Positions 22,051-30,712 of a stretch of DNA of 64,000 nucleotides are shown one piece after another. Origin of the DNA: Agromyces italicus DSM 16388 (GTDB lineage: Bacteria > Actinomycetota > Actinomycetes > Actinomycetales > Microbacteriaceae); the NCBI RefSeq assembly GCF_000421545.1, contig NZ_ATXF01000008.1:1-64000 (forward strand), in the 5' to 3' direction. The notes under the pieces are model-generated. The model searched no databases, was not told where the DNA came from, and saw only the letters and a list, made by a program, of their open reading frames with translations. A program made the position numbers and the translations under genes. The first letter of the stretch is position 1; each line of letters starts with the position of its first letter.

Positions 22051-22530
22051 ATGGCTGAGCGCCTCACGGAACGGCAGCAGATCTGGCGTGGACTGCTGCA
22101 AGGGCAGCGGGCCATGCTCCTGCGTCTCGGCGGCGAGCTGAAGCGGGATTTCGGCCTGACGATTCCGCAATACGAAGCCCTACTCGCCCTGTACCAGTCG
22201 ACCGGTCGTGCGCTCCCCGCAACCCGGCTGGCGCGGGAGCTTCTCTACAGCTCCGGTTCCGGGTCGCATCTCATCGCTCGACTGTCGCAGCGCGGGTATG
22301 TGCACCGCTCGCCCGGAGGAGAGGACGCGCGAACGCAGATCGTGACGCTCAGCGAGGCCGGTGAAGATCTGATCGTTCGGGCCACGGAGGCCCACGTCGC
22401 CGCGCTGCGCGTCGAGTTCGATCCGCTGATCGCCGACGCCGACGTCGGTGTGCTGCTCGGATTCGCCCATCGACTCGCCGAACACGAAGGAGTTCGTCCC
22501 GTCCCGCCGGTCGACGGCGCACAGAAGTAG
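22051..22530 (+). CDS. MarR-family transcriptional regulator
   Basis: The 159-residue protein has the MarR core: LTIPQYEALLALYQSTGRALPATRLARELLYSSGSGSHLIARLSQRGYVHRSPGGEDARTQIVTLSEAG. It is divergent from the SDR/FAD pair, separated by about 110 bases from the leader frame, and is the natural candidate regulator of that operon, perhaps with the VOC and DsbA-like genes. Start ATG has GGGAGAG upstream. Confidence 0.88.
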   Translation: MAERLTERQQIWRGLLQGQRAMLLRLGGELKRDFGLTIPQYEALLALYQSTGRALPATRLARELLYSSGSGSHLIARLSQRGYVHRSPGGEDARTQIVTLSEAGEDLIVRATEAHVAALRVEFDPLIADADVGVLLGFAHRLAEHEGVRPVPPVDGAQK

Positions 22531-22561
22531 TGCGTGGCCGTCGATCCGCCGGTCTCTCGAG

Positions 22562-22993
22562 TCAGCCGATGCCGAGGTCGGAGAGATCCGGATTCCGGTA
22601 CGGCTCCGCGTGATCCCACTGCGCGAACTCGATGACATTGCCGCCGGGAAGTCGGCCCCGCGCCTGGAAGCCGGGCGGCACGGGCGTCTTGACCTGGACG
22701 ACGCTGCCGCCGGCGGCGCGAACGTCCTCGAGGGCTCGGTCGATGCTCGCAACCAGGATGGTCTGGCCGGTGGCATACAGGGGAGCGAGGTGCTCTTCGG
22801 CGGCCGAAACCACCGAGAAGTTCGCAGTGTCCGATTCGAGCCCGATGACGGACATGCCCTGGTCGGGCATCTCGAAGCGGATCGTGGGGCGAGCGTTGTA
22901 GAAATGCATCGTTGCGCGCAGGAACGCCGAAAGGTGCTCGGGATGCACGTAGGCGCGGTCGTACACCCTGATGATGTTGGCTGGGTCGTTCAT
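22562..22993 (-). CDS. VOC (glyoxalase/bleomycin resistance) family protein
   Basis: This roughly 143-residue protein has the paired beta-alpha-beta modules of the vicinal oxygen chelate fold, with RFEMPDQGMSVIGLESDTANFSVVSAAEE and a closing GRLPGGNVIEFAQWD in which the Glu would bind metal. A GTG start at 23005 would add four residues. Function is unknown; the family covers dioxygenases, isomerases and antibiotic-binding proteins. It lies 54 bases downstream of the DsbA-like gene in the same direction. Confidence 0.8.
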   Translation of the reverse strand: MNDPANIIRVYDRAYVHPEHLSAFLRATMHFYNARPTIRFEMPDQGMSVIGLESDTANFSVVSAAEEHLAPLYATGQTILVASIDRALEDVRAAGGSVVQVKTPVPPGFQARGRLPGGNVIEFAQWDHAEPYRNPDLSDLGIG

Positions 22994-23059
22994 GATTCGT
23001 CTCACTCTCTGTCGGTGGGGTCGGCGGTCGTGCGACCGTCGCTGCTCGGGCGGTCGTCG

Positions 23060-23770
23060 TCAGCGGGTTCCTGCGATCGGCTCGAGCTCGGCGTACACGG
23101 TCGCGAGCGCAGCGGCGAGCGTGCCTTCGGGCTGAGCGCCCGAGATCCCGAAGCGCCCGTCGACCAGGATGAACGGGACCCCGGAGATGCCCAGTCGGCG
23201 TGCCTCTGCGATGTCCTGGGCCACCTCGTCCCCGAATGCGTGCGGGTCGGCGAGAACATGATCGGCGATGTCTTCAGGAAGGCCCGCTGCAGCGACCACT
23301 TCTCGCAGGACTGTGGGATCGCCCACGTCGCGCCCCTCGGAGAAGTACACCGAGAACAGCGCTTCGAGCACTGGTCGCTGCACGCCCTGTTCAGCCGCGG
23401 CCTGGATGAGGCGGTGTGCGGTGTGCGTGTTGGACGGGATGGCGTCGTCCTGATTGAAGGAGAAGCCGTACTCTGCACCCATCGCCACCAGCTGCGCCTG
23501 CGCGGCCCGGAAGCGTTCCATGTTCATGCCTCGGGCGCGGAGGAACTCGGGCTGCTTGAGCTGCGAACGCTCGGGAGCGTCGGGCTGCAGTTGATAGGAA
23601 CGGAATCGCAGGTCCACCTCGTCGCCGAACGGGAGGGAACGCAGCGCGCTGGCGAGGCGAAGTTCGCCGACGACGCACCACGGGCACGCGACGTCGAGCC
23701 AGATATCCAGGCGAAGGCGCGGGGTGGCGGCAGGCGTGTCAACGCGGGACTCGGGAATGAGCGAGGTCAT
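23060..23770 (-). CDS. DsbA-family oxidoreductase, FrnE-like
   Basis: The 236-residue cytoplasmic thioredoxin-fold protein has CPWC at about residues 29-32 in DIWLDVACPWCVVGELRL, a helical insertion, and the cis-Pro segment GISGVPFILVDGRFGISGAQ. FrnE-like proteins act as disulfide isomerases or in polyketide modification. A CTGTAATTACAG palindrome lies 36 bases before its ATG. Confidence 0.87.
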   Translation of the reverse strand: MTSLIPESRVDTPAATPRLRLDIWLDVACPWCVVGELRLASALRSLPFGDEVDLRFRSYQLQPDAPERSQLKQPEFLRARGMNMERFRAAQAQLVAMGAEYGFSFNQDDAIPSNTHTAHRLIQAAAEQGVQRPVLEALFSVYFSEGRDVGDPTVLREVVAAAGLPEDIADHVLADPHAFGDEVAQDIAEARRLGISGVPFILVDGRFGISGAQPEGTLAAALATVYAELEPIAGTR

Positions 23771-23805
23771 GTCGAGTGCAACGGGGGGCCCGGATGCGAT
23801 ATTCC

Positions 23806-23817
23806 CTGTAATTACAG
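23806..23817. promoter_or_regulatory. Palindromic operator candidate CTGTAATTACAG
   Basis: A perfect 12-bp palindrome lies in a markedly AT-rich patch 36 bases upstream of the DsbA-like gene. Such TGTAATTACA sites are typical of MarR or HxlR family operators. Which regulator binds is unknown; the neighbouring MarR protein is one candidate. Confidence 0.55.
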
Positions 23818-23924
23818 ATTATCTCCCGAGGTCGCCGTCGCAGGACATGCATGAGGCTCGGCGGCACTGGGTTCGCGGAGTGCGCGCGGCCGCGCAGCGG
23901 GTCGGTCGCCGCTAGGCTGATCGG

Positions 23925-24158
23925 GTGGAACCCGGCCTGATCTTCGCCCTCGCATGGGCCGTGCTCGCGCTCGTGGGCGGTGCCGCGCTCGTCGTGCGAC
24001 GCCGATGGCTCGCCGCGGCGATCACGGCGGAACGGCAGGCGGGCGCCGGCCGGGCAGGAGCCCGCGGTCCGAGCTCGACGATGTTCCTCGCCGTCGGCCT
24101 GGTGTTCGTCGCGATGGGCCTGTTCATCCTCGTCTGGTGGGCGACGGCCGCCTTCTGA
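23925..24158 (+). CDS. Small two-helix membrane protein
   Basis: The 77-residue protein has two hydrophobic helices (about 5-25 and 53-74) joined by a basic loop. I recognise no family. TAGGCT six bases before the GTG start marks a leaderless promoter, which supports it as a real gene. Confidence 0.65.
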   Translation: MEPGLIFALAWAVLALVGGAALVVRRRWLAAAITAERQAGAGRAGARGPSSTMFLAVGLVFVAMGLFILVWWATAAF

Positions 24159-24209
24159 TTCGCGGAGCGGATCACCCCACGATTCGCGCCCGCCCTGAGG
24201 CACACGAAA

Positions 24210-24228
24210 GGCGGGAGAACCTCCCGCC
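24210..24228 (+). terminator. GC-rich hairpin after the small membrane gene
   Basis: An 8-bp perfect stem (24210-24217 with 24221-24228) with a 3-nt loop, without a T run. It separates the membrane gene from the rifamycin-associated element upstream of helR. Confidence 0.5.
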
Positions 24229-24251
24229 ATCTCCATGGTACCGCGGGGTGG

Positions 24252-24273
24252 GGGGCTTGCGGCAAGGGCCCCC
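24252..24273. promoter_or_regulatory. Rifamycin-associated element (RAE) upstream of helR
   Basis: The imperfect inverted repeat contains GGGGCTTGCGGCAAGG, followed by GCCCC. As I recall it, the published RAE consensus is GGGGCTTGCGGCAAGGCCC, so 16 consecutive bases match with one extra G after them. RAEs drive rifamycin-inducible expression of resistance genes, including helR, in actinobacteria. The element is 45 bases before the helR start. Confidence 0.75.
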
Positions 24274-24317
24274 GGCGGGCGCATGATTGACGCTTCCGTC
24301 GACCTGGAGCTGATCAA

Positions 24318-26525
24318 TTGACCGCATCGCCCACCACCGCTTTCGCCCTGCCTGAACGACTCGCCGCGAAAGCGGCGCCCGAGCTCATCGCCGCCGACGA
24401 GCGGCACTTCGCGGCGATCGCCGCGAGTCTCGACGGCCAGATCGCCGAGCTGACGGCCCGCCTCGACGAGCAGCGCAGGGCGCGGGGCGGCGACGGGCAG
24501 GCCGCGCTCGAACGCGACCTCGAGATCCACCGGCTCACCGCCCGGCTGCGGCTGCTGCGGCGATTCGGGTTCGACCTCTGCCTCGGCCGCATGGTCGCCG
24601 CACCCGAGGCCCAGGCCGGCGAGGGCGGCGGCGCGAACGGCGACGGGGTCGTCTACATCGGCCGCCTCGGCCTGACCGACGGCGACGGCGAACCGTTGCT
24701 CATCGACTGGCGTGCCCCCGCCGCGGAACCGTTCTTCGGCGCCACTCACGCCGACCCGATGGGAATCGTCAGCCGACGGCGCTACCGTTGGACGCGCGGC
24801 CGGATCAGCGACTATTGGGACGAGGCGTTCACCGCCGACGCCGCAGGCGACGGTCTCGCGCTCGACGATCAGTCGGCGTTCATCGCGAGCCTCGGGTCGA
24901 GCCGTTCGCCCCGGATGCGCGACGTGCTCGGGACCATCCAGTCTGACCAGGATGCGATCATCCGGGCGAGCTCACGCGGCCCTCTCGTCGTCGACGGCGG
25001 GCCGGGCACCGGGAAGACCGTCGTCGCCCTGCACCGAGCGGCCTACCTCCTGTACTCCGATCGCCGACTCGACGCGCGCCGCGGGGGTGTGCTGTTCGTC
25101 GGGCCCAGCCACGCCTACATGGCCCACGTCGACGATGTGCTGCCGAGCCTCGGCGAGGAGGGCGTGCAGATGGCGACCCTCCGCGACCTCGTCGACGAAG
25201 GAACCGATGCGCGACCCGAGCTCGACCCCGCCGTCGCCGCGCTGAAGGCCTCCGTCGAGCTCGTCGATGCCGTCGAACGCGCCGTCGCGGCGTACGAGGT
25301 GCCGCCGCGCGACGAACTCCTCATCGAGACCTCCTCGGGCGACCTGCACCTGGGCCCGGCCGACTGGGCCGAGGCCTTCGACGAGCCCGAGCCGGGCACG
25401 ACCCACAACGATGCCCGCGCGGAGGTGTGGGAGGCGCTCCTCGCGATCCTCATCGACCAGCACGACGACGACGAGGTGCCTCCCGTGCTGCTTCGCCGTG
25501 CACTCGAACAGCACGACGAGTTCGTGGGCAGGTTCAACCGGGCCTGGCCGCTCCTCGATCCCGCCGGAGTCGTCGCCGATCTCTGGTCGGTGCCCGCCTA
25601 CCTGCGGCGATGCGCTCCGGGGCTCGCGGCCGAGGAGGTCGCGGCACTGCAGCGAACCGAAGCCCGTGCCTGGACGACCGCGGATCTGCCGTTGCTCGAT
25701 GCCGCGCACCGCCGCATCGGCGACCCCGGAGCGACTCGGCGCCGGCGCCGGCAGCGACTGGCGGCCGCCGCCGAGCAGGAGCAGCGCGAACGGGTCAGGG
25801 AGGAGCTCGTCGCGGCCGACGACTCGGAGATGGCGATCATGTCGATGCTCGGTGGGCAGGACCTCCGAGACGCACTCGCCGAGGAGGTCATGGCACCGCG
25901 CACCGCCCCCGAACTGCTCGCCGGTCCCTTCGCACACGTCATCGTCGACGAGGCGCAGGAGCTCAGCGAGGCCGAATGGCGGATGCTGCTGGCCCGTTGC
26001 CCCTCGCGCAGCTTCACGATCGTCGGCGACCGCGCCCAGGCGAGGCGCGGTTTCGCCGAGTCGTGGCAGGAGCGGCTCGCCCGGATCGGGCTGCCGAGTA
26101 CCCGGCTCGCCTCGCTCGGCATCAACTACCGCACGCCCGAGGAGGTCATGGCGGCAGCCGAACCGGTGATCCGGTCGGCACTGCCGGATGCCAACGTGCC
26201 GACCTCGATCAGGAGCAGCGGGGTGCCGGTCCGCCACGGCACGAGGGATGAACTGCCCGCGATCCTCGAGTCGTGGCTCGCGGCGCACACCGAGCACACC
26301 GCGTGCGTCATCGGCGACCCCGGCTTCTCGGGCACGACGCGGGTGCGTTCGCTCACGCCCGAGCTCTCGAAGGGGCTCGAGTTCGACCTCGTCGTGCTCG
26401 TCGATCCCGAGCACTTCGGCAGCGTCCTCGGAGAGGCGGGGGAGAGCACCGTCGAGGCCGCCGTCGATCGCTACGTCGCGATGACGAGGACCACCCGCGA
26501 ACTCGTGATCCTCACCGGCGACTGA
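24318..26525 (+). CDS. helR: HelD/HelR-type RNA polymerase-remodelling ATPase
   Basis: The 735-residue UvrD-like superfamily 1 protein has an N-terminal coiled-coil (about 20-100) that in the family enters the RNA polymerase secondary channel, then LIDWRAPAAEPFF, Walker A DGGPGTGKTVVALHRAAYLLY (about 232-252), Walker B HVIVDEAQELSEAEW and later helicase motifs LGINYRTPEEV and KGLEFDLVVLVDPE. HelD recycles stalled polymerase; HelR also displaces rifamycins. The RAE upstream favours HelR. TTG 24318 has GGAG eight bases upstream. Confidence 0.88.
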   Translation: MTASPTTAFALPERLAAKAAPELIAADERHFAAIAASLDGQIAELTARLDEQRRARGGDGQAALERDLEIHRLTARLRLLRRFGFDLCLGRMVAAPEAQAGEGGGANGDGVVYIGRLGLTDGDGEPLLIDWRAPAAEPFFGATHADPMGIVSRRRYRWTRGRISDYWDEAFTADAAGDGLALDDQSAFIASLGSSRSPRMRDVLGTIQSDQDAIIRASSRGPLVVDGGPGTGKTVVALHRAAYLLYSDRRLDARRGGVLFVGPSHAYMAHVDDVLPSLGEEGVQMATLRDLVDEGTDARPELDPAVAALKASVELVDAVERAVAAYEVPPRDELLIETSSGDLHLGPADWAEAFDEPEPGTTHNDARAEVWEALLAILIDQHDDDEVPPVLLRRALEQHDEFVGRFNRAWPLLDPAGVVADLWSVPAYLRRCAPGLAAEEVAALQRTEARAWTTADLPLLDAAHRRIGDPGATRRRRRQRLAAAAEQEQRERVREELVAADDSEMAIMSMLGGQDLRDALAEEVMAPRTAPELLAGPFAHVIVDEAQELSEAEWRMLLARCPSRSFTIVGDRAQARRGFAESWQERLARIGLPSTRLASLGINYRTPEEVMAAAEPVIRSALPDANVPTSIRSSGVPVRHGTRDELPAILESWLAAHTEHTACVIGDPGFSGTTRVRSLTPELSKGLEFDLVVLVDPEHFGSVLGEAGESTVEAAVDRYVAMTRTTRELVILTGD

Positions 26526-26561
26526 ATCCGAGGCGCGGCGGGAGCCGCGTCGACCGGGCTG

Positions 26562-27065
26562 CTACCCGGCTCGGAGCGCCGCCTCGACCGCGGCGAAGAT
26601 CGCCGCGTCGCGCGCGACGATCGCTGCCAGCTCGACGCGGGTGTCCGCCTCGCGGATCGACTCGATCGCCACCTCGATCGCATCGCCCAACGGCCACCCG
26701 TAGACGCCGGCGCTCACGAGCGGAAACGCGATGGTCCGTACGCCGAGATCGTCGGCGACGGCGAGCGAACGTCGGTAGCACGAGGCGAGCAGCGAGCGAT
26801 CGCGCTCGCCGGCGGCGTAGTTCGGCCCGACGGTATGGATGACCCAGGTGGCGGGCAACTCGCCCGACACCGTCCACCCGGCATCGCCGGTCGCGAGCCC
26901 GTACGGGAAGCGGGCGACGCAGTCGTCGAGGATCGCGGGGCCGCCCGCACGATGGATCGCACCGTCGACCCCGCCGCCCCCGCGCATGGCGTTGTTCGCG
27001 GCGTTGACGATCGCGTCGACGCGCTGCTCGGTCAGGTCGCCGTGGACGGCGATGACATCGGCCAT
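26562..27065 (-). CDS. Macrodomain protein, O-acetyl-ADP-ribose deacetylase type
   Basis: The 167-residue single macrodomain has VDAIVNAANNAMRGGGGVDGAIHRAGG (ADP-ribose binding and catalytic loop), VIHTVGPNY and IAFPLVSAGVYGWP, the hallmarks of YmdB-like deacetylases and ADP-ribosyl hydrolases. The ATG at 27065 lacks a clear ribosome site. It is divergent from rlmN. Confidence 0.88.
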   Translation of the reverse strand: MADVIAVHGDLTEQRVDAIVNAANNAMRGGGGVDGAIHRAGGPAILDDCVARFPYGLATGDAGWTVSGELPATWVIHTVGPNYAAGERDRSLLASCYRRSLAVADDLGVRTIAFPLVSAGVYGWPLGDAIEVAIESIREADTRVELAAIVARDAAIFAAVEAALRAG

Positions 27066-27176
27066 GCCCTCAAGTGTGGCATCGACGCATCCATTCGGTC
27101 GTGAAGCCGCGGCCATGCGTTCTGCGCCGAACGCGGCATCCGGCATTCACCCGGAAAGGCCGCGTACCCTTGCAAG

Positions 27177-28406
27177 GTGACGAACTCGACCGACCAGACC
27201 ACCGCCGACGCGGTGCGCCGCACCAAACCTCGCCAGGTCCGCCCTGCGACCGAGGGATGGGAGCAGAAGAAGGGCCCCGACGGCCGGCCGATGCTGCAGT
27301 TCGCCTCGCCCAAGCGAGGCAAGCCGCCGGTGCACCTCGCCGACATCGCACCCGCCGACCGCAAGGCGCATGTCGCCGAACTCGGGTTCCCCGGCTACCG
27401 CGCCGCGCAGCTCGCGACCCACTACTTCGTGCACCACACGAACGACGCCGCCGAGATGAGCGACCTCCCGGCCGCCTCCCGCGACGCGCTCGTCGCAGCG
27501 GTGCTGCCGCCGCTCCTCACCGAGGTGCGGCGCTTCGCGACCGACAACGGCGACACGATCAAGTTCCTCTGGAAGCTGCACGACGGCGCCCTCGTCGAGT
27601 CGGTGCTCATGCGCTACCCGGGCCGAATCACGCTGTGCGTCTCGAGCCAGGCCGGATGCGGCATGAACTGCCCCTTCTGCGCGACCGGTCAGGCCGGTCT
27701 CACCCGGAACATGTCGGCCGCCGAGATCGTCGAACAGGTCGTCATGGCGAACGCCGCCCTCGCCCGCGGCGAGCTCGGCGGGCGCAAGAAGGGCGACCAC
27801 ACGCCCGACCGCGTCTCGAACATCGTGTTCATGGGCATGGGGGAGCCGCTCGCGAATTACGCCCGACTGATGTCGGCCGTGCGCACGATGCTCGCCCCGG
27901 CGCCCGACGGGCTCGGCATGTCGGCCAGAGGGATCACGGTCTCGACGGTCGGCCTCGTGCCCGCGATCAAGAAGCTCGCCGAGGAAGACCTCCCCGTCAC
28001 CTTCGCGCTCAGCCTGCATGCGCCCGACGACCAGTTGCGTGACGAACTCATCCCGGTGAACTCGCGGTGGAAGGTCGACGAGGCCCTCGACGCCGCCCGC
28101 GCCTATTTCGACAAGACCGGCCGCCGGGTGTCGATCGAGTACGCCCTCATCAAGGACATGAACGACCACGGCTGGCGCGCCGACCTGCTCGCGGAGAAGC
28201 TCAACGAGCGCGGCCACGGCTGGGTGCACGTGAACCCGATCCCGCTGAACCCGACACCGGGCTCGATCTGGACGGCCTCCGAGAAGGACGTGCAGCAGGA
28301 GTTCGTGCGGCGACTCGAGGCGGCCGGCGTCCCGACGACGATCCGCGACACCCGCGGCAAGGAGATCGACGGCGCCTGCGGGCAGCTCGCCGCAGCCGAC
28401 GGCTGA
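27177..28406 (+). CDS. rlmN: 23S rRNA A2503 / tRNA A37 C2-methyltransferase RlmN
   Basis: The 409-residue radical SAM enzyme has the CxxxCxxC cluster in [15 protein letters not shown], then [22 protein letters not shown] and ALSLHAPDD, with the late Cys in IDGACGQLA as the second catalytic cysteine. It methylates A2503 near the peptidyl transferase centre. TACCCT is six bases before GTG, a leaderless start. Confidence 0.94.
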   Translation: MTNSTDQTTADAVRRTKPRQVRPATEGWEQKKGPDGRPMLQFASPKRGKPPVHLADIAPADRKAHVAELGFPGYRAAQLATHYFVHHTNDAAEMSDLPAASRDALVAAVLPPLLTEVRRFATDNGDTIKFLWKLHDGALVESVLMRYPGRITLCVSSQAGCGMNCPFCATGQAGLTRNMSAAEIVEQVVMANAALARGELGGRKKGDHTPDRVSNIVFMGMGEPLANYARLMSAVRTMLAPAPDGLGMSARGITVSTVGLVPAIKKLAEEDLPVTFALSLHAPDDQLRDELIPVNSRWKVDEALDAARAYFDKTGRRVSIEYALIKDMNDHGWRADLLAEKLNERGHGWVHVNPIPLNPTPGSIWTASEKDVQQEFVRRLEAAGVPTTIRDTRGKEIDGACGQLAAADG

Positions 28407-28419
28407 GGCTCAGCCGTCG
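28397..28419. terminator. Palindrome covering both stop codons of convergent genes
   Basis: An 11-bp inverted repeat (28397-28407 and 28409-28419) contains the rlmN TGA and the TGA of the opposing gene. Both proteins end in Asp-Gly because the palindrome is coding on both strands. It may act as a bidirectional terminator, although there is no T run. Confidence 0.45.
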
Positions 28420-29237
28420 CGGTCGGCGATCGCCCGGCGCGTCGCAGCGGCGGCGTCGGCGGGGCTCATGCCGTGCGCGACGGCGAGGCCGATGAGGTAG
28501 GTCGTGAGCGGTCCCGCCGGCCGGGTGATGCCGTGGGCCGCCTCACGGGTGAGATCGAGCAGCAGGGCCGTCGGCACATCGGGCTCGCCGAGGTCGAGCG
28601 CCGTGGCGAGTTCGGCGACCCACGTGTCGAGCCCTTCGGGGGTGTCGGTCATGCTCCGATAGTGCTCGATGGCCGCCCAGGTATCAAGGTCGAGCGCGGC
28701 GCCGCCGCGATCGGGCAGCGTCGCGACGCGCAGCGGTGCGAGCAGCGCCCGCATCGAGGCGCCGTCGACCTCGGGCAGGGCTGCGACCGCGTCGCGCAGT
28801 GCGGCGAGCCGGTAGCGCCCGGCAAGCCACTGGATCCGCCCATCGAGATCGGCGAGGGCGAGCCCGTCGGCCTCGTCCGGCAGGGTCGCGTCGCCCAGGA
28901 GTTCGACGATGCGTGCGGCGCGCGGCAGATCGCAGGCGAGCAGCCAGGTCTCGTCGACGGATGCCTCGAGCACGTCGAGTGCCGCCGCGATCGCCGCGAC
29001 GGGGCCGCCGAAGGGCGGGTCCTCGCGCACAAGGGCGACCCCGGTGCGGGCGAGTGCCGGCGGACCCACGACGACGACCTCGCCGCATCCCTCGACCGCG
29101 GCCAGCACATGATCGACGAGTGCGCGCCCGTCGACCTCGACCGAGGCCTTGTCGGCGCCGCCGAGCCGCGAGGCGCGGCCGCCCGCGAGCACGATCGCGG
29201 CCTGCGGGGTGTTCGTCGTGCGCGTGCCGCCGCTCAC
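28410..29237 (-). CDS. MobA-like nucleotidyltransferase fused to a DUF6457-type domain
   Basis: The 275-residue protein has the MobA-type NTP transferase start AAIVLAGGRASRLGGADKASVEVDGRALVDHVL, then EDPPFGGPVAAIAAAL and LLACDLPRAA. From about residue 196 a helical domain (DTPEGLDTWVAELATAL...) looks like DUF6457, which is often a separate gene beside molybdenum-cofactor genes. It likely attaches GMP to molybdopterin. The GTGA overlap with moeA supports the start and the pathway. Confidence 0.82.
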   Translation of the reverse strand: MSGGTRTTNTPQAAIVLAGGRASRLGGADKASVEVDGRALVDHVLAAVEGCGEVVVVGPPALARTGVALVREDPPFGGPVAAIAAALDVLEASVDETWLLACDLPRAARIVELLGDATLPDEADGLALADLDGRIQWLAGRYRLAALRDAVAALPEVDGASMRALLAPLRVATLPDRGGAALDLDTWAAIEHYRSMTDTPEGLDTWVAELATALDLGEPDVPTALLLDLTREAAHGITRPAGPLTTYLIGLAVAHGMSPADAAAATRRAIADRDG

Positions 29238-30493
29238 CCGCACAGGATCACCTCGACGAGATCGCCGGCCTCGACCAGCTCGACCTCGGGCGGCACCACG
29301 GCGAACGCCGTGGCGTCGGCGAGCGAGCGCACCCGGTGCGAGCCGCTCGCTCGCCCCGCAACCGGCGCGACGCCGCTCGCCTCGACGACGACCGGCACCA
29401 CCTGGGTGCGCCAGGCGGGCGACGCCCACCCGGTCACGGCGGGGAGACGGAAGCGGGGCCGCTCGGGCTCGGCGTGCCCGGCCATCGATCGCAGGGCCGG
29501 CCGCACGATCAGCTCGAGCGAGACCGCGACCGCGACCGGGTTGCCGGGCAGGCAGAACACGGGAATGCCGCCGATCACCCCGAAACCCTGATGCCGGCCG
29601 GGCTGCAACGCGACCGCGTCGAACCGCACCGTGCCGGCCGCGCCGAGCACGGCCCGCACTGGGTCGAAGGCCCCGACCGCGGCCCCGCCGGTGAGCACGA
29701 CCGCATCGACGCCGAGCCGCTCACCGTCGAGCGCGGTCGCGGCGTCGCCGAGCGCAAGCTCGACCTCCACACGGAGGGAGTCCTCGTCGTCGGGTACGAC
29801 GGACGCGCTCACCACGACCGCACCGGCGGCGCGCAGGGCCGCGGTGACGAGCACCGAGTTCGACTCGGGGATCTGACCGCGCGCGGAGACCGCGCCGGGC
29901 GCCACCAGCTCGGATCCCGTCGACAGCACGGCGACCCGGGGCATCCGCCTGGCGATGACGTGCTCGTGCCCGGCCGAGGCGATCGCCGCGAGCTGCCACG
30001 GCCCGAGCTCGCGGCCGGCCACGACCGCGGGCTCGCCCGCCGAGGCATCCTCGCCCGCCCTGCGAACGTGCGCACCGACGACCGGTGCCCGCGCGACCGT
30101 CACCCAGTCGGGCGGTGCGCTGCCCGCGAGCGCTCCGGCGAGCCCGAGCTCGGTGTCCTCGAGTGGAACGACCGCGTCGGCCTGCGAGGGCATCGGGGCG
30201 CCCGTCATGATGCGGACGGCCTCGCCCGGCGCGAGCGGCGGGTCGTCGGGCGAGCCCGCGGCGAGGTCGGCGACGACCCTGAGCCGGGTACCAGCCGGCG
30301 ACGCGGCGGCGTGCACTGCGTAGCCGTCCATCGCCGAGTTGTCGAACAGCGGGATCGGCCAGCGCGTCACGACGGTCTCGGCGAGCACGGTGCCGGGGGC
30401 CTCGTCGAGCGGAAGGCGTACCGTCGGCAGCACCGGCAGCCGCGAAGCGATGCGCATGCGGTACTCGTCGAGGGTCAGGGCGGGAGCGCTCAC
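29234..30493 (-). CDS. moeA: Molybdopterin molybdenumtransferase MoeA
   Basis: The 419-residue enzyme inserts molybdate into adenylated molybdopterin. Landmarks are NSAMDGYAVHA, RIMTGAPMPSQADAVVPLEDTE, VAVLSTGSELV, the MoCF-binding segment VVLTGGAAVGAFDPVRAVL, and FCLPGNPVAVAVSLELIVRPAL. It is the first gene of a pair with the MobA-like protein. Confidence 0.93.
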   Translation of the reverse strand: MSAPALTLDEYRMRIASRLPVLPTVRLPLDEAPGTVLAETVVTRWPIPLFDNSAMDGYAVHAAASPAGTRLRVVADLAAGSPDDPPLAPGEAVRIMTGAPMPSQADAVVPLEDTELGLAGALAGSAPPDWVTVARAPVVGAHVRRAGEDASAGEPAVVAGRELGPWQLAAIASAGHEHVIARRMPRVAVLSTGSELVAPGAVSARGQIPESNSVLVTAALRAAGAVVVSASVVPDDEDSLRVEVELALGDAATALDGERLGVDAVVLTGGAAVGAFDPVRAVLGAAGTVRFDAVALQPGRHQGFGVIGGIPVFCLPGNPVAVAVSLELIVRPALRSMAGHAEPERPRFRLPAVTGWASPAWRTQVVPVVVEASGVAPVAGRASGSHRVRSLADATAFAVVPPEVELVEAGDLVEVILCG

Positions 30494-30563
30494 CGCGCGA
30501 AGGCTTCCGACAGGCGGGACATGCCCCCACGCTAGTGCCAGGGTGCCTCGAGCGACCGGTGGT

Positions 30564-30710
30564 TCAGCGGCTGAAGGCCGCGATCACCGCGCCGACGGCG
30601 ACGAGCGCGATGATCGTGACGAGCCCCCAGCGACGGATCTGCACCGCCAGGAGGGCGTGCGAGAGGCGCCGACGCGGACGCCGGCGCCGCTTCGCACGAT
30701 CAGTGGACAT
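30564..30710 (-). CDS. 48-residue membrane peptide after sodA
   Basis: A very basic N-terminus (KRRRRPRRR) precedes one hydrophobic helix (about residues 30-46). Its ATG lies two bases after the sodA stop, so it should be translated from the sodA message. I recognise no family. Confidence 0.55.
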   Translation of the reverse strand: MSTDRAKRRRRPRRRLSHALLAVQIRRWGLVTIIALVAVGAVIAAFSR

Positions 30711-30712
30711 GC

